Both the position numbers and the translations under genes were made by a program. The notes beneath the pieces were generated by a model. It was given only the letters and a program-made list of their open reading frames with translations. It was not told the origin of the DNA and made no database searches. Shown here piece by piece: positions 1 through 10,900 of a stretch of DNA of 64,000 bases (the stretch's first letter is position 1; every line of letters starts with the position of its first letter). The DNA is from Symsagittifera roscoffensis (taxonomy: Eukaryota; Xenacoelomorpha; Acoela; Convolutidae): positions 6,110,539 to 6,174,538 of the forward strand of contig NC_087070.1 of assembly GCF_963678635.1 (NCBI RefSeq), in the 5' to 3' direction.

Positions 1-312
1 TGCATTTCCCTTGTTAAAAGGAAGGCAAACTCCACTATCGCAAAACGTGATCGACTACTAATTTCGAAAATGGAAATTTAATTATCAGATTTCCCAGCAA
101 AATGAAAGTATTACCTATTGATCCATTTTTCTGAAATTGGGCTAGTTTTAACAAAAAGTGTCCATCATAAATTAATCTACAAATTCACAGAGTTTTAAGG
201 CCATCTGTTTTTTTTTTGAAGTTCAATAGTTGAAGGTGTTTGAAAAAACGCGTCGTTTTTTTTTAATTTTTCTGGCGTTCATTATTTTTTCCCAACTGTC
301 AGTTGGCTATGT
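1..312 (+). repeat. R-family repeat, copy 1 (cut by window edge)
   Basis: This is the 3' two-thirds of a dispersed repeat of about 500 bp, called R here. Diagnostic blocks in order are GGAAGGCAAACTCCACTATC, an ACGTGATCGACT block, a CAAATTGGG-like block near 137, and the 3' end CAACTGTCAGTTGGCTATGTT-like sequence at about 290-312. The 5' part lies left of the window. Confidence 0.8.
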
Positions 313-1199
313 TTTTTTTTTCCTTCCATTTAAGTCTTTTTTGGAGCTGTCAATGGCGATGTTTGCTTTGCAACAGTGATTTATGCAGTCTTCGCATAAA
401 TCTTTAGCACCTGGACACTCATCCGGACTGGGCTCTGTTTCAAGTTGTCGGTAGTTTCAGTTGTCCCCAGTAACTCCTTGAGAATTAGTTTGCAGTTTTC
501 TCTAGAACTATTATTATTCCCTTCACCACAGCATTGTGAGCTTAGTTTTTTGTCGCAATCAATTTCTCTCAGTTGTGCTATGTATATGCCCAACGATAGC
601 CAAGCAATACGAACGAAAATTGAGGGTTAACTATTGAAATAAAATTGGATCTGTCTTCTGATGCTTCTGTCTCAAAAAATTAAGAGTTAGTTTGAGAATT
701 GTAGCTAATTTTCGTTAAAGTAAAAAAAAATACGAGTAAATTTTAGGTAAATTTTTGCGAGATACCAAGTTTTTACTGGTGTATTGACCCTATTATGTGA
801 GATTAAATTCAAGTCGTTAGGCGTTGGTTCAAAGGCTTTCGTTGATATATCCTATAGCCCTCTCAAGGTAGCCTCATTTGACGTTTTTTCCGATAGTTGT
901 AACGTGATCCTGCCCTAAATGCGGCAATGAACACCTATTTTACAACGCTGAATATCACGTTTCGTTTTTTTTTCGAACGCATAAAAGAGCGGTGAAATGT
1001 CAGAAACATCTTTATCATAACTCACAGTTTTAACTCCTTGACACTGAGTTGGGCGCAATCTCATTTCTGCGGTAAAATTTAGTCGTAACCATTGGTTCCT
1101 TGTGTGTATATTATTGCAAGTCTTTCTGCTTTTTGACCTAATTTTTTCCGCTATCGCATTTCTTAAAGTTTCAAAGAACTATTTCATAATGCTATATAT
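313..1199. other. Non-coding, no gene recognised
   Basis: AT-rich sequence with poly-T runs. A 70-residue minus-strand open frame at 381-593 exists, but parts of it (around 410-500) resemble non-coding sequence near 3930-4000, so I treat it as repeat-derived. I see no other structure. Confidence 0.5.
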
Positions 1200-1688
1200 G
1201 TTAAGAGTAATGGTTTTAGTGAGTATTCTTAGATAGGTCTTGGCGATTTTTTTTGTTTTTTTTTTTCATGAAAGAGTCTTAAAATTTGTTCACGCTCAAT
1301 TTTAATTTTTCGCGGTTTGACTTTTGATTTTTTTTTTAGTTCAGTTCATGTCCTTTGTTGAAAGGAAGGCAAACTTCACTATCGAACAGCAAGAATGTAA
1401 AGGTCGCGAAAAACGTGATCGACTTCTAATTTCGAAAATGAAAATTAATTATCAGATATTCCCGTGAGATATAAGTTTTGCCTATTGATCCAGTTTTCTC
1501 AAATTGGGTTAATTTTTAACAAGAAAGTGTCCATCATAAATTGTTCTACAAATTCGAAGAGCTTTAAGGCCATCTATTTTTTTCTTCGAAATTCAAAAGT
1601 CGAAGATTTTTGAGAAAAAAAAACAAGTCAGTCTTTTTCCGTTTCCGTGCTTTCATTACTTTTTTCCAGCTGTCAGTTGGCTATGTTC
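1200..1688 (+). repeat. R-family repeat, copy 2 (near full length)
   Basis: This copy shows the whole R consensus. It starts with a TAGATAGGTCTTGGCGAT-type block, followed by poly-T, AAGTCTTAAAATTTGTTCACG, the GGAAGGCAAACT block, the ACGTGATCGACTTCTAATTT block, and the 3' end at GTTGGCTATGTT. About 100 bp of downstream flank (to 1785) is shared with copy 4 at 7568-7670, so the duplication there reached beyond R itself. Confidence 0.85.
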
Positions 1689-1699
1689 ATATCAATAGC

Positions 1700-2369
1700 G
1701 TGATAATGAACCTTGCTCGTTTGTTTTCTTGAAGACTCCGCAGTTTAATCGTGCTTCCGGTATAATCTAAATTGATTCGAAGAAATTACTTTGCACCAGC
1801 CATTTATGAAGCCTTCAGAATACAAAGAATGATTACTTGTCATTTGATTGCTCATTTGAATCGAATTAAAGAACGAAAGAATTTGTTTCTCCTTATTAAT
1901 GGTAAATATGCATATAATGAGAATTTAAACATGAAGCTCCAGAAACAGCTAGGGGACAGTTAACGAAACTTATTGGGTTACAGAGCACTACCCGTTTTAT
2001 CAAATAAAATACGAAATTTGTGATCTTCACAGAAAATGAAAAAATATATAAATCTGAAAACATAAAAGAAAATATTGGAAAAAATACTTATGTTTGAATA
2101 AACATAAAGCAGCAGATTTATGGCATTGTGTAGACAGATTAATCACATAAGGTCCAAGCTCTGCATCAATATTTAAAATGATTGTTCAAATTATTAAAAT
2201 TGTTCTCAACAGGGAGCCAGATGCAAAATTCCCTAAGACCAATTGTTGAAATATTTTGGTCCGTTTTGCAGACATAAACGAATTTTACAGAAATAGTTGA
2301 TTAACAGTTGAACCCATAAATCAATCAAACCAATATATCCTTGATGAATTCACTGGGGTCCTTTTTTCG
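1700..2369. other. Non-coding, no gene recognised
   Basis: AT-rich sequence. A 63-codon plus-strand open frame at 1772-1963 starts inside the flank shared with copy 4 and has no recognisable family. I see nothing else. Confidence 0.5.
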
Positions 2370-4570
2370 AAGAAGTATATTAACGTGCTCTCCGTCGCTT
2401 AACTCTTGAATGAAAACTTTGTAGACAGATCTGGCATTTAACGGTAATGAAGTAATGATGACCTTTTGGCACATGTGGGATCTTTACTTATAGTTGATTT
2501 TTTCAATCGTTTGTTAATAGAACTGGTTTCAGCAAAGAAACATAATAACCGTAGAAAACGAAGTAAAAAGTTTTCTCAAAATTTGCTCCAATTTTTGTTT
2601 ATGATAAATTTTAAGAAGAATTTTTACTATTATTAAGTGGTTTGGATGGATAGATTTAAGTATAATGTAATTAAATCACCATCGCTCCCTAAAAATAGTG
2701 AAGATGAACCATGCAAATGATTTTTTTCAATTTGAATTATAAACTGCAAACAAACTCTTCAGCATAAATTGGCGCTCCTGGGTTGGCTTTTTTAAATCTC
2801 GGATGGGTTTGATTTGTTTGGTTACTGAGCATTTAGCAGTATTGAAGCGTTGTTTGGTCTTTTTTTGTATTCACTGCAAGGTATTTCTTTCATTTTGGCA
2901 CCTGACATTTTCCCCACAAAAACTGTAGATGAGCCAATGTAATCTAGTTGGTCGATTTGGCGCTCCTGGGTCGGCTTTTGTCACTCTCCGATTTCCTTTT
3001 TTTCTTTTAAACACTGAGGTTGACTGTGTTGTTTGATAACGTTATTGACGAGAACTTGTTGAAATGTATGTTTAACGAACCCATGACAAAAATGCAGAAC
3101 GCCAGTTATTTTACGTTTCCTTCGGCTTATGATGAGTTATTGCCGTTTTCTTCACTTTGCAGCCCGTTATAAGACAGTTGCTGCTCAGAAGAGAACTGTA
3201 TTCTTTCGGTTCACATAAACCACTATCTATCTTATCTCCCTCTCAAAATAATGCAAAATCTCAATGGTTCACATAATTCAGAATCTTGTTTTTTTTTGGA
3301 CGGAAATCAATGCATCCTTGTTAAAATACACTTTGTTTTTTTTTTGGAAGACGTTTACTTATTTGCTTTGCCTCGCTTATCTCTTGAATGAAAATTTCGC
3401 AGATTGCTGTGGCATTGGGCGGTAATAAAGAAATGATGACCTTATGGCACATGTGGGATCTAAACCTATAGCTGATTTTGCAATCGTTTTTAATAGGACT
3501 GCTTTCAGCGAAAAATATGAATAACATTTAAAAAAATGTTTTCTCAATAATAAATCCAATTTTTACTGCGATTAATCTCCAGAGGTTTTTTTACTGTTTT
3601 TAAGTGGTTGAGATGGGTTGAATAACCTACAAATAGTGAAGATGAACTGTACGAATGAACTTCTTTAATATAAAATATCAACTGCAAACAAACTCTTCAG
3701 AATAAATTGGCACTCCTGTGTTGGCTTTTGACAGCGTGCAGTACATATTTTTTAAAATCTTGGGTGAGTTTGATTGTATTTGATTACTGAACATTTAGCC
3801 GTATTGTTGAGCATAAAAAATAAGCTGTCCTGATTCATCAGACAAACTTGATAAGTCCGCGATTGTATTTTTTGAAGAAGTGTTGACAGATCTGGTATGT
3901 CAATATCATATGCCATGAATTTTAAATTCTGGACACTTATTTCAAGTCATCGGCATTTTCAGTCCTCTAGACTAATTCCTTGTGGATAATTTTTGCCGCG
4001 ATTTTTCCCAAAGGCTTTATTTTGGTTCTTTCGCTATCACAGTTCTAATACTTTCTGAAGAAACATTAAAAATTTTTCGATTTTCTGATGTAATGATGTG
4101 ATATTGAAGCGATGATTGGTCTGATTTTTTTGGTTTAACTGCAAGCTATTTCTTTCATTTTGGTATACGCTTTCGCCTAAAAACTGCAGATGGGTCAATT
4201 TAATCTAGTTGGTCGCTTTGAAGTATTAAGTACAACCAAAGTTTTTTGGGCAACGTGGCGCTCCTTGTTCGGCTTTTGTCAATCTACGACACCCCTTTTG
4301 TTTCATAAACGAATATTGGCTGTTGTTTGATTACGATATTGACGAGAACGTAGTGAATTATATGTTTGTCAAACACAAAGATAATTCAGTACAAGAACCA
4401 ACTAATAATTTTTGCGGATTGCAAGAGTTTTTGTAGGTTTCTTCGTTATGAAGCCCTTTATAAGCAAATTGCCGCTCAGAAGAGAACTGTATTCGTTTGG
4501 TTTCATATTCTGCACAATGTGCAAAACTATTTTGCACAAAACTCAATGCATCCTTGGTAAAATTTACAGG
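2370..4570. repeat. Two diverged direct copies of a ~1-kb segment
   Basis: Unit A (about 2370-3330) and unit B (about 3340-4570) match in order. Both have the CTCTTGAATGAAAA block, GGCACATGTGGGATCT (2471 and 3448), AACTGCAAACAAACTCTTCAG (2744 and 3670), TCTAGTTGGTCG (2942 and 4204), CTCAGAAGAGAACTGTATTC (3184 and 4474) and AATGCATCCTTG (3308 and 4544). Unit B is longer by internal insertions. The short open frames on both strands here follow no family and look incidental. Confidence 0.75.
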
Positions 4571-4776
4571 TCCTTTTTCTTGAATGAAATTACAGGTCCT
4601 TCCTCTGAGTATCTGTTGAAAGAAAATTGGGTAGAATTCATTTTGACAATACAACAATTGGCAATCGTAGTTGATATAGAAATTAGTCACCGCCTCTCCT
4701 CAAAAGGAGAGTTGAAGTTGGGTTCTTTTTTCTAAGCTGATTAAGGTCGTATTTGTACCTCTTCTTTTGTGTTTAG

Positions 4777-4953
4777 AATATAGATTTGGTGGAAGATCCA
4801 GCTATCCAAAATGTGATCATTCTCCAGACAGTGCTGAGTGAAGTAAGACATAGATCCTTGCCTATATTCAAGAGAGTGAAAGACCTCATATCGGAGAAGC
4901 GCAAGTTCCACCTGTTCATGAATGAGTTCTCAAAACAGACCTACTCTATTCAG
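4777..4953 (+). CDS. DIS3: DIS3 exon: middle of PIN domain
   Basis: The exon follows the acceptor GTGTTTAG and encodes 59 residues from [17 protein letters not shown] to KQTYSIQ, aligning with human residues just after the PDTNVLLHQ stretch. The Glu in TVLSEV corresponds to a PIN metal ligand. The join to the next exon is phase 0 (SIQ then KPKETPND) and matches the human protein without a gap, yet the base after CAG is G, giving CAG|GGATCC. An in-frame stop follows 9 bases later, so read-through is excluded. Confidence 0.92.
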
Positions 4954-7900
4954 GGATCCATTTAACTTGAAGCTTCTCAAATGGTTTTAGGTACAAAGAC
5001 AATTGCGTTTTTCGGAACGCGCTCCCTCCTCAAAATTAGAATGTTGGCGCCAATGGGTCGGTTATTGAATCCAAGTTTTTTCCAACATAGGAACAAACAC
5101 AAGCAAACAAAACATTGATTTTTTGGGACTCATTGATAATGATAGGGTATTACCTATTACCAATCATCCTACCAAGAAGTGTTGTTCAGTCGAACTTGAA
5201 GTGAAAAATCTCGGTTCTTAATTGAATTAAAAATGAGGGAACTTTTAATGGGGCTTATGGATTCTTTTCGAAGCAGCTTTTCTGATTTTTTAATCCTTAT
5301 TACATGTGATTAGCCTCTGTAGGAGTCTATGCTAATTGCTGAAGCTTTAAGTTAAACTTTATCGCTCCAGAAACCGAAAGAGACGCCCAATGATTTCAAA
5401 GACCGACTGATCCGATTGGCTACAAAGTTCTACCAATCACATTTGCCAAGCGTGAAAACTGTTTTAATTTCAAACGATATGGCGAACCGAGAAAAAGCCA
5501 TAGATGAAGAAATACCAGTAAAATCGTTAAAAGAGTTTGTACTTGAATTGCATCCCGAATTAACAGATAAGTTAAGTTCTGACAATTCAAGCTCGCTTCC
5601 CAGTTCGGCTGCTATTTACGAAGATCATCAGCCCTTATCGAAACTGAAAAGCGGAGTAAAAAGTGGTCGGTTATTCCAGGGTAGTTTCCAAGCGTCCAGG
5701 TACAATCCCTTTGAAGGTCACGTGTTTTTGGAAGACAAACAGGTATTCATTCATGGAAAACTACATGTAAACCGAGCTTGTCAAGATGATGTTGTTGCTA
5801 TAGAAATGTTGCCTGAAAGCGAGTGGAAAAGTTTTTATGAAACAACAGTCGATGATGATGATGATGAACAAAGTTCAAAAAACGTCAACGAAGATGAAGA
5901 GGAAAAAATTCCGAAGAAAAAACGAAAAAAGAAAAATACAAGCGAAGTTGCGCCATGTGCTAAAGTAGTCGGAATAATCAAAAGAACTTGGCGACCTTTA
6001 TGTGGTGCTTTAGAACAATCAGTTGTGAAATCAGGAGTTTCTCACCTATTCAAACCGGCCGACTCCCGATTTCCTAAAGTTAGAATAGAAACACGGCAGT
6101 ATCAAGCGTTGCTTGGCAACCGAATCATTGTTGTAATCGATGCATGGCCTAAAGATTCAAAATTTCCACTAGGTCACTATACCCGGAATTTGGGCAAAAT
6201 TGGAGTGAAATCTACTGAAAATGAAGTTCTGTTGTTAGAACACGACATTCCTCACCAACCATTTTCTGATAATGTTTTGAGTTGTCTGCCGAGTTTACCC
6301 TGGATTATTTCGAAAGAGGAAAGGGAGCAGAGACTGGACTTGACAGGGTTTGATATCTGTAGCGTGGACCCCCCTGGATGTACTGATATTGATGACGCCC
6401 TTCACTGTAGAGACATTGGAGACGGATTGTATGAAGTTGGTGTTCACATAGCCGATGTCTCCCATTTTATAAGGTAGGATGTGGTTTTTGTTAGCCCCCG
6501 GTCCTGTTCAATGCAGGACCAACCGTGGGGGAGGGTGAAATGGTCGTAAGTGCTTGTGAAGTCGAAATAGGGGCTTTCATCCATTTTTTGTATAAAAGTA
6601 AATATACAGTAACATAACTCCTGGGCGCTAAAAATAGGCTAAGTCTGGATCTCATCGGCAAACTCAGTCGCCTTCACTAAATTTTTGTGGGCAGTTTTGT
6701 CGCGAGATTCGCAACTTTATCTTGGTGATTTTGTTTTTTTTCAGTAAAAAGTCTTAAATTTTGTTCACGCTTAAGTTCGACTTTTCGTTGTTTGACGTTT
6801 GATTTTCTTTGTTATCTTCGTTTTCTTTGTTGAAAGGAAAGCACACTCCACTATCGAAAAGCAAAAGTGTAAAGGTCACGAAAAACTTGACCGACTTTTA
6901 GTTCCGAAAATGGAATTGAACTTTCAGATTTGCCAGCTGAATTAAAGTTTTATCCATTGATCCAGTTTTCTCAAATTGGCCTACTTTTTAATCAAAAAAA
7001 GTGTCAATACAGATTTTTTTTTAGAAATTCAGAGAGATAGAAGGCCATATATTTTTAAATTTGAAACTTGATAGTTGAAGTTTTCGGAAAAAAAAACAAG
7101 TGTCGTTTTTTCTTTTTTTTCTTGCGTTCATGACTCTTTTCCAACTGTCCAAAAATACCAAATCAAAAAATGTCCAAAAAAATCAAAAAACAAACAAGAA
7201 TCAAATAACATATTAAATGACTTCATAGTTTGTTCATTAGATCAAAGATAAAATTATTTAAGTTAGCACGCGTGATCGACTTCTGATTTCGAAAATGGAA
7301 AAACGTGATCGATTTCTGATTTCCAAAGTTCAACTTAATTATCCCAGAGTTCCCAGTGAAAAAAAGTTTTAGGTATTGATGCAATTTTTTCAAATTAGGT
7401 TAATTTTAACAAAAAAGTGTACATCATAAATTGTTCTACAATTTCAAAGAGCTTTAAGGCCATCTATTTTTTTCTTCGAGATTCAATAGTTGAAGGCTCT
7501 TCAACAAAACAAGTCAGTTTTTTTTTCAGTTTCCTTGCGTCCATACTCTTTTCCAACTGTTAGTTGGCTATCTTCATATCAATAGCGTGATAATGAACCT
7601 TGCTCGTTTAATTTTTTGAAGACTCCACATGTTTGTCGAGCTTACGGTATAATCTATATTGATGCATCAAATAATTTTGACAAATTCTCAAAGAAATTAC
7701 TTTGTTTTTGCAGGCTTTGTTTTTGGCTATTTAAAAAAAACATGTGTTATGAAATGAATGGAGTTTGTTCGTTTTTTTTACAAGGCTTTGGATTTTTTTT
7801 GCACTTTTCGCAGAAATGATTTTCAAAAAAAACTGGTATCAAGGGAAAAACCGGCTGCTCTTCAATTTCCCTGCATTTTTCGCTAGTCTTTTTTCTTTTC

Positions 7901-10900
7901 ACCTCTACGGCCTTTTAGTTGGTCTGTCTGTTGAAGCTATATTGAAGCGTCAAGTAAGTTGACAAAATAATATAACTGTGTACCAGCCATTTTTAAATTT
8001 ATGATTGTACTCAAAATTATAAAGTTATGGTTTTCAAAACTCACTTGTTGTCCATTACTTCTCAGATGAGAGCCATATACTTTTTTTTGTGGCTCAATCG
8101 GCAGAGATTGAATTTTTGAGCAAAAAAAACATAATCCTTGATCATCCTTGCATTCTGTTCCGGTTAGTTGAATTTTACCAACTTGCTCTCCCATTAATAA
8201 CTCGTGAAAGAAAATTGGGTAAAATCTGGTATTCGATCATACAAAGTAAAGGCGGCAGTATGGTTTTTTGGCTAGATGACAAAGAGCTTACTTCTTTGTT
8301 GACCTGATTGTCGATGTCCAAATTGAGTGGAATTTCTTGGTTGAAAATGGTCGCTAAATGAAACTACATTTAGTTTGAAATCTACGTAATCTGCATGCTG
8401 GGTTCAATGGAACTTTTAATCTCAATGGCAAACTTTAGGTCCAACATTCTTAAAGTGCTCGAACTAATAAGTATGATTTTTTTCAGTTGATTTTTCACAA
8501 GCCTGTCACAACGTGGTAAATACATTTTGTTTTTATGAAACTGTGAAGTAGCCGTCAAATATCTGGTAAGTCCAAATACCCGAAGTCTAACTTCCTAAGC
8601 AATCGTACTGGACTTAATCTCAGAAAATAGTTCAAAACTGAGTTGCCTTTATTGATTAGTTGTGCGTGTTTTTTGTTGCGAGACACCACCTTTCTTTGCA
8701 GTTGAAGTTTGTTGTTGCTCCATAGACTATTCGAAGCAAATCTCTGGAAGTTCTTCTAATACCAGTAAAGGATACTTCCACAAGTTTTTTAGTATTGGTT
8801 TTATTGGATTGGCCGGAAGGTCGAATAGATGTTGGCTTCAATGCTCGTGTTCCCTAATTGTCGTCCTAGTTTCTGTTGGCTCATTTTCAGTTTTTTTAGA
8901 TTCATTTCATATTATTTAAACGCTTTTCAAGCTGTTTTTTCGATTGCTTCTGTTTTTTTTTCAAACTGTTTTTTTTAATAATTGGAGTTTGTTCTGTAGT
9001 TAGTAATTTTTCCAACTCTGATTTTGAATATATTTAATCATTTTTTCCGGTTGAACGGGCTCAGCAAATTTTATTTGGCTGATTCAACTTATATTGCGTA
9101 GATTCAAGGGGGATTTTTTAAATGCTTTTGCTTGTTACAGGAGGGCTGTAAAATTTTCGAGTTTTGAAATTTTATAGCTTCCGTTTTTTTCAGGTTTTTG
9201 TTTTCGCTTAGAAATTTTTTTCAGCTTAAATGATTTCGGCTCTTGTTTTGTCGGTTTATTGAACTTATTTTGCATCTGTTTAAGGATAAAAAATGATTAT
9301 TCATGTTTTAATTAAATCAGGTCGGCTGGTAGAACAAAGTTTAAAAGTTCAAACTTTTCAATCGCTCAAAATTTTTTTTGACATTTTTCGTTTTTGGTTT
9401 CTTTGGTGTCTAACCACGTGTTGTCGGCTTTGAGAACCCGTGCAAAATACTGGAAGCTAGTTCAATGCTAGTGGCTGTGATTGTCGTCTGTTTTTTATTG
9501 ATTGAATTTTGTGTATTTCAAAAAAATGTTGGTTTTTTGACAACCGTTTCTTTTGGTGTTTTTGTTTTCGGATCAATTGGCGTCTAAAAACGTGTAGTTG
9601 GGGTTTTGCTAGTGGATGTGTTTATGTTCTGTTTTTCTGAGATTGATTTTTTCGTATTTCCAAAATAGTGTTGATTTTTTATGACAACCATTTCCTTTAG
9701 AATGTTTGCTTTCGGATCAATTGGCGTCTAGCCACGTGTCGTTGGTTTAGTGGTAGCTCGAAAAATACTAAAAATTTGCTATTGCTATTGGTTTTGTTTC
9801 ATCTGTTTTATCCTGATTTGTTTTTTTTTCGTTTTTTCAGGTTTTTTTCCACAGTTATTTCCATCTCACTGACCATGTTGTTGCTTGCAATGGTGCGTTT
9901 TCTTTGTATCGCAAGTAATGCTTATCTCCTTCGCCTCTGTAGTTTAGATTTTTTAACTATGTTAAGAGTCGATTAAAACTCGATTATATATACTGGGCGA
10001 CATTGAAAACGCAACAGAAAAATTTTGATGCGCCGAACTATCTTTCAAAGTGAATTTATTTAGAATTTAAAAGACCAATATGCTTGCTCCGACAGATAGC
10101 ACCAGAATTTGATGACTGACCTAGAAGTCAAGTTTTTTAAAAGAATTTTGGGCAAAAATAACCTAAACAATGGCCTTTTTTGTACCTGATTCTTTTCATA
10201 AAACTAACGTAAGTACCTTGTTCACTTACCGTTCTGGAAAAACCTCGCTTTTCTTTTTGATTTTTAAAAAATCGAACACCGGAGTTCTAAAGGTCACGAA
10301 AAACGTGATCGACTTCTAACTTGAAAATGGAATTTAATTATTAGATTTCCCAGCGAAATTGAAATTTTACCTATTGGTCCACATTTCTCAAATTGGGTTA
10401 AATTTATCGAAAAAGCACGAGGCGTGAATTGTTCAAGAAACTCAAAGAGCTTTAAAGCCATTCATTTAAACTTTGAAAATGAAAATACTTTTTCAAATAA
10501 AACATCCGAAATATTTTTGCTCACTTGCGTTCATTACTCTTTTCCAACTGTCTGTAGGCTATGTTTATATTTTATCCAGACCGGGTACAGCTATTGACGA
10601 GGAGGCTAAGAACAGGTGTACTTCTGTGTACTTGAGTGACAAAAGGATAGACATGGTCCCCACTCTGCTCTCCTCCAACCTGTGTTCACTCAGAGAGGGG
10701 GTGGAGAGGTTCGCATTCTCAGTCATCTGGCAGTTGGACCAGGATGCTAATATTAAACACACAAAGGTAACAGAAGATGTCATTTTAAATATCATGATTG
10801 CCAAAATGAATTCAGTTTTTTTAAAATAAAAACGTCTTCGTTTTTTTTATAATATTTAATATTATATATGATACGTTTTTGGCTAAGATATGTGCTGTAT

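Noticed and set aside
381-593. Minus-strand 70-residue frame, Cys/Asn/Ser-rich, looks protein-like
   Set aside because: Partly similar to non-coding sequence near 3930-4000; no splice sites, family or partner exon.
4358-4735. Overlapping 107-110 codon frames on both strands
   Set aside because: They lie on the duplicated repeat unit, overlap each other, and have no family pattern.
1-4776. Search for the missing N-terminal DIS3 exon (PDTN motif, Cys-rich start)
   Set aside because: No such motif seen in any frame; the exon is probably left of the window.
8089-8307. 72-codon plus-strand frame in the big DIS3 intron
   Set aside because: Part of it matches repeat sequence near 4600; no exon signals.
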